A stretch of 6,051 bases of DNA from positions 1 through 6,051 of the forward strand of contig JAGGUS010000128.1 of the NCBI GenBank assembly GCA_021158375.1. The letters run 5' to 3'. A program made the position numbers and the translations under genes. Numbering within the stretch: position 1 is the first letter of the stretch; every line of letters begins with the position of its first letter. This DNA is from Thermoprotei archaeon (lineage in GTDB: Archaea; Thermoproteota; Thermoprotei; QMSL01; B3-G16). The notes beneath the pieces were generated by a model, which was given only the letters and a program-made list of their open reading frames with translations, was not told the origin of the DNA and did not search any database. This document shows positions 1 to 5,122 of the stretch, one piece after another.

Positions 1-574
1 TAAAATGAGGGAAAGAATAGAGATGACCTATAAGCTTTCATTAATTAAAAATATTCCTAAGAAGAAGCCAGTTAGAGTGCCATATCTTACGGCAGCTATA
101 ATAGCTCAAAGAGCTAAGGATTTAGAGGATGGACTTAAATTGCTGATTAAAATAGGGAAGCTACCTATAACTGCCTCAAAAGAAGAGATTAAGGACGCTA
201 AGCGAAGATTAAAGATGGCTAAAAATTGGGTTTCTGATTATGCTCCGGAATATAAGTTCATTTTGCCAGAGATCCCCGAAGAAATTAAAGTTCTCTCTGA
301 AAAACAGATCATTGCATTACAAATGCTCTTGAACAGATTTAAGGAGGGAAGTATAGACAAAGATAGTTTCAGAAAAGTTATATGGGATATAGCAGAGGAG
401 ATATATGGTGATAAAAAGAAGAGCAAGGAGATATATCAAGCACTATATTATGTGTTTTCAGGGAAGCCATATGGCCCTCCACTATCTAAGCTAATATTTG
501 AAGTAGTTGGCGAGGAATTTATCATAAGAAGGCTTGAGGAAGTAATGCGTATAGTTGGAACTAAGAAGACCTAA
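1..574 (+). CDS. lysS: Lysyl-tRNA synthetase, class I (C-terminal part; 5' end outside window)
   Basis: The reading frame is open from the window edge (first whole codon at 2) to TAA at 572-574, so this is the 3' end of a longer gene; the ATG at 5 is internal. About 190 residues are visible. They match my knowledge of the helical anticodon-binding C-terminus of archaeal class I LysRS (usually slightly over 500 aa): a KPVRVPY segment near residues 21-27, a long charged helical region, and a closing GKPYGPPL block (about 153-160) followed by a hydrophobic helix, equivalent to the G-x-x-x-GP-x-L segment near the end of the family. The enzyme charges tRNA-Lys in the cytoplasm. Its HIGH and KMSKS catalytic motifs lie upstream and cannot be checked. 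Class I LysRS is typical of most archaea and of some bacteria. The identification rests on remembered family motifs, not on a search. Confidence 0.88.
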   Translation, partial: KMRERIEMTYKLSLIKNIPKKKPVRVPYLTAAIIAQRAKDLEDGLKLLIKIGKLPITASKEEIKDAKRRLKMAKNWVSDYAPEYKFILPEIPEEIKVLSEKQIIALQMLLNRFKEGSIDKDSFRKVIWDIAEEIYGDKKKSKEIYQALYYVFSGKPYGPPLSKLIFEVVGEEFIIRRLEEVMRIVGTKKT

Positions 575-591
575 GATGAGAGAACTTTAGG

Positions 592-599
592 TTTAAATA
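592..599 (+). promoter_or_regulatory. TATA-like box of the ferredoxin gene
   Basis: The sequence TTTAAATA lies in the gap between lysS and the ferredoxin gene. Archaeal transcription starts about 26 nt downstream of the box centre, which predicts a start near 621-624. That gives a leader of about 11-14 nt to the ATG at 635, or nearly leaderless translation from the GTG at 626. The ferredoxin therefore probably has its own promoter rather than depending on lysS. Confidence 0.5.
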
Positions 600-624
600 T
601 TTTCTATTGTAAAAATTAATACTC

Positions 625-628
625 GGTG
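625..628 (+). promoter_or_regulatory. Ribosome binding site deciding the ferredoxin start
   Basis: GGTG, the core of the archaeal Shine-Dalgarno sequence, is followed by six bases (TCAAGT) and ATG at 635. The same six-base spacing is seen after the GGGGTG of the dehydrogenase gene in this window. The GTG that could start three codons earlier (626) overlaps this motif. This favours ATG 635, unless the mRNA is leaderless. Confidence 0.5.
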
Positions 629-634
629 TCAAGT

Positions 635-856
635 ATGGCAAAGAGAGCACCAAAAGTCGATCATGAGAAGTGTATAGGCTGTGCTGTTTGTTACAGCGTG
701 TGTCCTGCCTCTCCAAATGTATATGAAATAAAGGATGGGAAATCATGGGTAGTACACCCGGAGGCGTGTACGGAATGTGAATCATGCGTACAGAGTTGTC
801 CAGTGCAAGCAATAACCCTAGTGGATATCTCAGAAGCAGGTCCAAAACCATCTTAG
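635..856 (+). CDS. 2[4Fe-4S] ferredoxin
   Basis: A 73-residue soluble electron carrier of the bacterial/clostridial type. It has two classic cluster motifs, CIGCAVCYSVCP (Cys 13, 16, 19, 23) and CTECESCVQSCP (Cys 45, 48, 51, 55). In this fold each cubane takes three cysteines from one motif and the fourth from the other. All eight cysteines and both following prolines are present, so two low-potential [4Fe-4S] clusters are expected. The segment between motifs (YEIKDGKSWVVHP) is slightly longer than in minimal clostridial ferredoxins. Start: ATG 635 is chosen from the GGTG site. GTG 626 would add three residues (MSS) and is the alternative if the transcript is leaderless. Likely partners are ferredoxin-dependent oxidoreductases (for example 2-oxoacid or aldehyde oxidoreductases), but none is encoded here. 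The gene ends at TAG 854-856, directly against the stop codon of the opposing gene. Confidence 0.93.
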   Translation: MAKRAPKVDHEKCIGCAVCYSVCPASPNVYEIKDGKSWVVHPEACTECESCVQSCPVQAITLVDISEAGPKPS

Positions 857-1132
857 TTACTTCTTAATGCTCTGGATTATCTTTTTAATAATCTCATATA
901 AATTTTTAGAATCATCAACTTCTACTTTAAATTTACTTCCATCATTGAGCGTTATAATGACTTGATTATCTTTTAGATCTACGTCTTGAATATCATCGTA
1001 CTCTATTACTACAAAGGCCTGTGCCATAAAGGAAGGATTTCCTGTAACGATAGTTCTTTGTTTGAATTCTATTGTCATAGATCCTGGTAAGAGATATACA
1101 TCAAGAGACGGACCTTTAAAAACTACCATCAA
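857..1132 (-). CDS. Small conserved-looking protein, possible PH-like fold, coupled to cysS
   Basis: About 90 residues, not recognised as a named family. The predicted layout is a series of short beta strands (MTIEFKQRTIV, AFVVIEYDDIQDVDL, NQVIITL, KFKVEV) ending in one amphipathic helix (KNLYEIIKKIIQSIKK). This order, with the 'IEYDDIQDV' and 'LNDGSKFKVEV' segments, resembles small pleckstrin-homology-like domains; that is inference from pattern only. There is no signal peptide, membrane segment or cysteine, so it is probably cytoplasmic. The TTG at 1132 overlaps the cysS stop by four bases (TTGA); the next codon is ATG (1129), which overlaps it by one base (TGATG). A strong GGAGGTGG site lies 8 nt before TTG and 11 nt before ATG. 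Either start gives nearly the same protein. It is clearly the second gene of the cysS operon. A link to cysteine or tRNA metabolism is unproven. Confidence 0.78.
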   Translation of the reverse strand: MMVVFKGPSLDVYLLPGSMTIEFKQRTIVTGNPSFMAQAFVVIEYDDIQDVDLKDNQVIITLNDGSKFKVEVDDSKNLYEIIKKIIQSIKK

Positions 1133-2595
1133 CTTCTAGACCACCTCCAAAGCGTCCTATATTTTGTATCGTTTATTAGTATGCCCAATTTGTTTAACCT
1201 TTCTCTTATGTTATCAGCTATATCCCATGCTTTCTGTCTCCTAAAGTAATTCCTTATCTCCAGTATTAAAGAGAGTAACTCATTGACTAATTTCTCTAGA
1301 TCATAAGGAGGCTTCCTTTCGTTCAAGACGCCGAAAACTCTAGCCATTTTGATATATTCTGTATATAATATAATTAAGGTGTCTCGAGAGATGTCCTCAT
1401 GTTCTGATGCCAGGGAGATTATGTACTTAGCGAATTGTAATAATGTTGATAGTGCTTTGGGTGTTGAAAAGTCGTTATTCATATAGCTAATGAACTCATC
1501 TTTAAGTTTATTGACTTTTACTACTATATCATTATCCCCAGCGGATATGCTCTCCTTTTCCATTAACTCATCAAGACTTGATATGCTCTCCTTTATCAGG
1601 GATACTAAGTAATCGTGTGCAGTATATAAAGTATCAAGAACTCTCTCATATTGTGCTATTGCATCAAGTGAAAAGTCGAGTTGTTTACGATAATGAGCTG
1701 AGGCTATATAGAGGCGAAAGGCCTCTGCGCTATACTTCTTGAGAACGTCCTTTACTGGTATTATATTATGTAAAGATTTAGACATCTTTTCTCCCTTTAT
1801 GGTAAGGAGCCCTGTATGCAACCAATATCTTGCGAATTTATCGTCTCCGAAATAAGCCCTAGCTATTGCTACTTCGTTCTCGTGATGAGGAAATATCAGA
1901 TCCTGACCTCCTCCATGTATATCGAATAGCTCACCTAAATACTTAGTAGCCATGACTACGCATTCTATGTGCCAACCAGGTCTCCCTGGTCCCCATGGTG
2001 ATTTCCACCAAGGCTCTTTTGGCTTCCATGCCTTCCATAGCGCAAAGTCTAATGGATTTTTCTTATTCGGATCAATAGATACTCTTGCGCCAGCTATGAG
2101 ATCCTCTATTCGCTGTTTTGAGAAGGATCCATAATCAGGTATTTTATCGACACTAAAGTACACTGAACCATTCGCCTCATAAGCATAGCCTCTTTCCATA
2201 AGAACTCTTATAAACTCTACTATATCTTCTACATGCTCAGTCACTTTAGGATAGATGGATGCCTCCTTTATGTAAAGAGCACGCATATCCTCTAGAAAGC
2301 GTTTAGTATAGTAACTACTAATATCAATCCAGGGCACTCCCTCCTCATTAGCTCTATTTATTATTTTATCGTCGATATCGGTAATATTCAGCACATAAAT
2401 TACATTATAGCCTAAATATTCCAAGTATCTCCTTATAATATCAAAGGCAATATATGTTCTAGCATGACCTACATGTGTTTCGTCGTACACTGTAGGACCA
2501 CAGACATACATTTTGACTTCGTTCTTTGATATAGGGATGAATTCCTCTAAGCGTCTCGTTGCAGTATTATAAACTACGAGCTTTGATCTGTACAG
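1129..2595 (-). CDS. cysS: Cysteinyl-tRNA synthetase, probable CTG start
   Basis: A class I aminoacyl-tRNA synthetase that attaches cysteine to tRNA-Cys in the cytoplasm. With the CTG start it has 488 residues, a normal family length. Visible in order: the N-terminal YNT-x-TR-x-x-EEF segment (about 9-19), the CGPTVYD block with zinc-ligand Cys32, the HIGH box as HVGH (41-44), a second zinc ligand in WHIEC (Cys212), the HGGGQDLIFPHHENE block (about 227-241, further zinc ligands), the ATP-binding KMSKS (270-274, at 1774-1788), and the helical DALR-type and C-terminal anticodon-binding region. The ATG at 2511 would cut off the conserved YNT...EEF segment. Upstream of it the frame is open to TAA at 2610-2608 and holds no ATG, GTG or TTG. 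CTG at 2595, six bases after AGGTGAT, is the best start. The gene heads a two-gene operon with the small downstream gene. Confidence 0.95.
   Translation of the reverse strand: MYRSKLVVYNTATRRLEEFIPISKNEVKMYVCGPTVYDETHVGHARTYIAFDIIRRYLEYLGYNVIYVLNITDIDDKIINRANEEGVPWIDISSYYTKRFLEDMRALYIKEASIYPKVTEHVEDIVEFIRVLMERGYAYEANGSVYFSVDKIPDYGSFSKQRIEDLIAGARVSIDPNKKNPLDFALWKAWKPKEPWWKSPWGPGRPGWHIECVVMATKYLGELFDIHGGGQDLIFPHHENEVAIARAYFGDDKFARYWLHTGLLTIKGEKMSKSLHNIIPVKDVLKKYSAEAFRLYIASAHYRKQLDFSLDAIAQYERVLDTLYTAHDYLVSLIKESISSLDELMEKESISAGDNDIVVKVNKLKDEFISYMNNDFSTPKALSTLLQFAKYIISLASEHEDISRDTLIILYTEYIKMARVFGVLNERKPPYDLEKLVNELLSLILEIRNYFRRQKAWDIADNIRERLNKLGILINDTKYRTLWRWSRS
1141..1148 (-). promoter_or_regulatory. 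Strong Shine-Dalgarno of the small gene, inside the end of cysS
   Basis: Read on the minus strand the sequence is GGAGGTGG, nearly the full complement of the archaeal 16S rRNA 3' tail. It sits within the last codons of cysS, 8 nt before TTG 1132 and 11 nt before ATG 1129. It shows that the small downstream frame is translated as a real gene and likely at a high rate relative to simple coupling. Confidence 0.75.
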
Positions 2596-2601
2596 ATATC
2601 C

Positions 2602-2608
2602 ATCACCT
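2602..2608 (-). promoter_or_regulatory. Shine-Dalgarno pointing to the CTG start of cysS
   Basis: AGGTGAT on the minus strand matches seven bases of the expected archaeal anti-Shine-Dalgarno complement. It is followed by a six-base spacer (GGATAT) and CTG at 2595. The first two bases overlap the in-frame stop TAA (2610-2608). An ATG at 2603 overlaps the site itself but is out of frame and reaches TAG after nine codons. Confidence 0.7.
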
Positions 2609-2630
2609 TAATATACTAGGATGTTTAGCG

Positions 2631-2644
2631 TAAAAATAAATATA
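2631..2644 (-). promoter_or_regulatory. TATA-like promoter element of the cysS operon
   Basis: On the minus strand an AT-only stretch, TATATTTATTTTTA, is centred near 2638. A start about 26 nt downstream falls near 2612, giving a short leader of about 17 nt that includes the AGGTGAT site and ends at CTG 2595. This geometry is consistent with CTG initiation. Exact box boundaries are uncertain because the region is AT-rich. Confidence 0.45.
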
Positions 2645-2663
2645 TCGATGACCATGATGTAAG

Positions 2664-2670
2664 TTTATAA
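2664..2670 (+). promoter_or_regulatory. TATA-like box of the nucleotide-sugar dehydrogenase gene
   Basis: TTTATAA is centred near 2667 on the plus strand, predicting transcription from about 2692-2696 and a leader of about 22-26 nt to GTG 2718. It lies only about 20 bp from the opposite-facing cysS element, so the two promoters are back to back and may share upstream factor contacts. Confidence 0.5.
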
Positions 2671-2705
2671 CTTTTAGGCTAGTAGAGGAATATACTTAGT
2701 GCATA

Positions 2706-2711
2706 GGGGTG
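2706..2711 (+). promoter_or_regulatory. Ribosome binding site deciding the dehydrogenase start
   Basis: GGGGTG followed by a six-base spacer (CACATA) and GTG at 2718. The alternative in-frame GTG at 2709 is part of this motif and has no site of its own at a good distance. This supports GTG 2718. Confidence 0.55.
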
Positions 2712-2717
2712 CACATA

Positions 2718-4127
2718 GTGGCACGTGTAGCCAGTGAGATTAACTTGCTTGAATTAGACGAGGAAGAACTTAAGAGAAGACTTAAAAATGGCGAGATAGT
2801 AGTCTCGATCTACGGTTTAGGAAGAGTAGGAATACCCTTAGCATGTGCATGGCTAAGAGCAGGAGCTAGGGTTATAGGTGTGGATATTAATGAAGACAAA
2901 GTAAAAATGTTGAATCGAGGAGAATGCCCTATAGATGAACCAAGGGTACCTGAAGTAATAAAGGAGTATGTGAGCAAAGGATTGTTTATAGCAACAACCG
3001 ATGGCGTGAGTGCATCGCGCAATAGCAACATAAAGATAATTACAGTATCAACAACATTAAAGAGAGGCCTAGAAGCAATAGAGTTCAATTTAACACCATT
3101 AAGGAAAGCGCTTAATACGATAAGTTCAGGACTAAAGATAGGAGATATGATTATAATCGAGGCATCCGTCCCTCCAGGAACTACTGAGAAAGTGGCTAGG
3201 CCAATACTGGAAGGCAGTAGCGGGCTCATTGTAGAAAGAGACTTTGGCCTCGCATATAGTCCTGAAAGAATAGCGGAAGGTAGAGCCCTCTATGATATTG
3301 AGGAGGCCTATCCCAAGATAGTATCCGGGATAGGGCCTAAAAGCACTAAGGTCGTAAAAGCATTGTATAGTGTTATATCGAAAAAGGGTGTTATTGTTAT
3401 GAGTAGTACCACAGCTGCAGAATTTGAGAAATTAGCAGAGGGAATATATCGTGATGTGAATATAGCATTAGCTAATGAATTGGCTAAACTAGCTCATGCT
3501 CTTGCTTTAGACTTTACGGAGATAAGGAAGGCTACTAATTCTCAACCATATTGTAATCTTCATCTACCAGGAGCAGGTGTTGGTGGAGCGTGCTTGCCTA
3601 TATATCCTTACTTCATGGAACGTGTAGCAAAAGAACAAGGCATACACCTAGAGCTTACAATGACTGCAAGAAGAATTAATGAAGAGATGCCTAAATATGT
3701 AAGCAACCTCGTGATGACTGCCTTAGAGAGATTAGGCACAAGACCATCTGATGCTAAAGTTGCAATACTAGGAGATTCATTTAGGGGAAATATAGCAGAT
3801 AGTAGATTAAGTCCCACACATGATTTGGTAAACGAACTCAAAGCTAAGGGTATTAATAAGATAGTAGTACACGATCCATTAATAAGGGAGGATAGGGAAC
3901 TCAAAGCTCCATTAAGTAATAATCTAAGCGAAGTAATAAGGGGGAGCGATGTCATAGTCATAAGTACGGATCATGATCTGTACAAAAGATTAACTTTGAG
4001 GAAAATAAAAGAAATTTCAGGAAAGAGAAAAATAGCAGTAATTGATGGCAGAAATATACTTAGATATGATGATATACCCATAAATGTAATCTACGTAGGG
4101 ATAGGAAGGCCTTGGGTCATAAGCTAA
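2718..4127 (+). CDS. Nucleotide-sugar 6-dehydrogenase (UDP-GlcNAc/UDP-ManNAc dehydrogenase type)
   Basis: A 469-residue member of the UDP-glucose/GDP-mannose dehydrogenase family, which oxidises the C6 hydroxyl of a UDP-hexose to the uronic acid in two NAD+-dependent steps. Visible in order: a charged N-terminal extension, the NAD-binding Rossmann motif GLGRVG (33-38) with GVDI at the end of strand 2, VPPGTTE, SPERIAEGRA (from 181), catalytic Lys238 in FEKLAEG, the YRDVNIALANE helix, the catalytic cysteine block PGAGVGGACLP (Cys292), and a C-terminal UDP-binding domain with LGDSFRGN and HDP. The PGxGVGGxC form and YRDVNIALANE resemble the UDP-N-acetylhexosamine branch (WecC/WbpA-like) more than UDP-glucose dehydrogenase; the exact substrate is inference. 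Odd points: Gly242 and Tyr296 stand where Asn and Asp are usual. GTG 2709 is an alternative start. It converges on the SDR gene with a 15-nt gap. Confidence 0.9.
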   Translation: MARVASEINLLELDEEELKRRLKNGEIVVSIYGLGRVGIPLACAWLRAGARVIGVDINEDKVKMLNRGECPIDEPRVPEVIKEYVSKGLFIATTDGVSASRNSNIKIITVSTTLKRGLEAIEFNLTPLRKALNTISSGLKIGDMIIIEASVPPGTTEKVARPILEGSSGLIVERDFGLAYSPERIAEGRALYDIEEAYPKIVSGIGPKSTKVVKALYSVISKKGVIVMSSTTAAEFEKLAEGIYRDVNIALANELAKLAHALALDFTEIRKATNSQPYCNLHLPGAGVGGACLPIYPYFMERVAKEQGIHLELTMTARRINEEMPKYVSNLVMTALERLGTRPSDAKVAILGDSFRGNIADSRLSPTHDLVNELKAKGINKIVVHDPLIREDRELKAPLSNNLSEVIRGSDVIVISTDHDLYKRLTLRKIKEISGKRKIAVIDGRNILRYDDIPINVIYVGIGRPWVIS

Positions 4128-4129
4128 TG

Positions 4130-4149
4130 TAGCTATACACCTTTAGCTA
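4130..4149. terminator. Small inverted repeat between convergent genes, possible weak terminator
   Basis: Two copies of TAGCTA (4130-4135 and 4144-4149) enclose an 8-nt loop between the dehydrogenase stop and the end of the SDR gene; the second copy includes the SDR stop region. The stem is only six base pairs, mostly AT, and no long T run follows on either strand (TTTT at 4157-4160 on plus). It may mark where the two convergent transcripts end, but the evidence is thin. Confidence 0.2.
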
Positions 4150-5069
4150 AGGAAGCTTTTAGAATTTATCGCACTTCTTACCCATTTAAAAGTTCTAAGA
4201 AGGCCCTCCTTAATAGAATATTGCGGAAAACGAGGAAATATGTCTCGTAACACCCTAGTCTCCGCATAGATAGATGGGATGAACCATGAAAGTTCACGCC
4301 TATACGATACATTTACACTCCTTCCTACAAGTCTAGTAATCATCTCTACGAGGCTATTAAGTGGGATAGGTTCACCACCGGCCACGTTTATCACTAAATT
4401 GTTAATGTCATCAGGAAGTTCAATTATACTCAATAGTATATTTACTAAATCTTCGATATAGATGAGATCCCTGAAGGTATTTTCAGTGCCAGGGAGTTCC
4501 AATATACCTTTAAGCAATGCATTTTTAAAAATGCTGCACATATTTAAAATCCAATTACTATCTTGCTTTGGCCCATAAACGTCAAATACGCGTAATATGA
4601 TCCAGTTTATATCATGAAAGCTTAGGGACATAATTAACGATTCCATGGATAATAGCGCTGCTGCATGAGGTGTTCTAGGAATAGTTATTGTTCGTTCATG
4701 TACAGGCAGTTCAGTAGGGGATCCATAAACATCACAACTTGAGACAAATACAATACGGTTAACGCTTTGTTTACACGCCCTTGAGATAAGGTTGAGACAG
4801 GAGAGTACGTTTGTATTGAATTCTTTCTCGTAACTCCTTTCAAATACGTTCCAATATATTGGGAAAAATACAACCTGATCAATATCCCTTAAAGCTTCAC
4901 CTAAGGATTTCTCATCTAGAGGAGACCCCTCTATGAAAGTGAAATCAGTATAATAAACATCAGGATACTTTTTACTTAATACCTTAATATAGTAGTCTTT
5001 CTCTACTAATTGATCTATTAACCATTCCTCTACAAAACATGATCTTCCTACAATCAGAATCTTGTCCAT
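4143..5069 (-). CDS. Extended SDR (NAD-dependent epimerase/dehydratase-like), probably catalytically inactive
   Basis: A 308-residue protein with the full length and block order of extended short-chain dehydrogenases (nucleotide-sugar epimerases/dehydratases). Recognisable blocks: DKILIVGRSCFVEEWL (2-17, strand 1), IVFVSSCDVYG (about 106-116), ILRVFDVYGPKQD (about 158-170), RDLIYIEDL (200-208), INVAGGE, and a C-terminal IKEGLLRTFKW. Key residues are missing: the GxxGxxG NAD motif reads G8-R-S-C11-F-V-E14, and the YxxxK catalytic pair reads H135-A-A-A-L139 (PHAAALLSME where PYxxSKxxxE is usual). The substrate-side serines (110-111) and the RDxIYIED block are kept. ATG 5069 is preferred; TTG 5087 would add six hydrophobic residues and lies upstream of the predicted transcription start. 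It follows the aminotransferase gene by 53 nt. It could be a sugar-nucleotide binding or partner protein; no enzymatic activity is claimed. Confidence 0.85.
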   Translation of the reverse strand: MDKILIVGRSCFVEEWLIDQLVEKDYYIKVLSKKYPDVYYTDFTFIEGSPLDEKSLGEALRDIDQVVFFPIYWNVFERSYEKEFNTNVLSCLNLISRACKQSVNRIVFVSSCDVYGSPTELPVHERTITIPRTPHAAALLSMESLIMSLSFHDINWIILRVFDVYGPKQDSNWILNMCSIFKNALLKGILELPGTENTFRDLIYIEDLVNILLSIIELPDDINNLVINVAGGEPIPLNSLVEMITRLVGRSVNVSYRRELSWFIPSIYAETRVLRDIFPRFPQYSIKEGLLRTFKWVRSAINSKSFLS

Positions 5070-5098
5070 ACTAAGAAAGTATAACAATAACCACGTCT

Positions 5099-5110
5099 AA
5101 TTAAATATAA
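5099..5110 (-). promoter_or_regulatory. Possible TATA box for the SDR gene
   Basis: Within the AT-rich 53-nt gap between the aminotransferase and SDR genes, the minus strand reads TTATATTTAATT, centred near 5105. Transcription about 26 nt downstream would start near 5079, ten bases before ATG 5069. No Shine-Dalgarno sequence precedes this ATG, which suits a short-leader or leaderless transcript. The gene may alternatively be read through from the aminotransferase gene. Confidence 0.35.
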
Positions 5111-5122
5111 CTTAATTTTATT

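Noticed and set aside
561..851. Minus-strand open frame opposite the ferredoxin gene
   Set aside because: It is antisense to a ferredoxin with all eight cluster cysteines, has no recognisable domain and is a compositional shadow.
1129..2511. ATG 2511 as the true start of cysS
   Set aside because: It would remove the conserved YNT...EEF N-terminal segment that is encoded in frame just upstream, and no ribosome binding site lies at a proper distance before it.
2574..2603. ATG at 2603 (minus strand) as a start or a leader peptide
   Set aside because: It is out of the cysS frame, overlaps the Shine-Dalgarno itself and stops after nine codons; the peptide has no run of Cys codons that would suggest attenuation.
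2644..2660. ATCGAT palindrome and nearby GATG repeats as an operator between the divergent promoters
   Set aside because: The palindrome is only six bases and the repeats are imperfect and short; this is expected by chance.
2810..3229. Minus-strand open frame of 139 codons inside the dehydrogenase gene
   Set aside because: It lies opposite the conserved NAD-binding domain and has the Ser/Leu/Ile-rich composition expected of an antisense frame.
3608..3961. Minus-strand open frame of 117 codons inside the dehydrogenase gene
   Set aside because: It is antisense to the C-terminal domain, with no motif and no ribosome binding site noticed.
4143..5069. SDR gene as a pseudogene
   Set aside because: There is no stop or frameshift, length and block order are normal, and the reading frame is clean; loss of specific catalytic residues alone does not make it a pseudogene.
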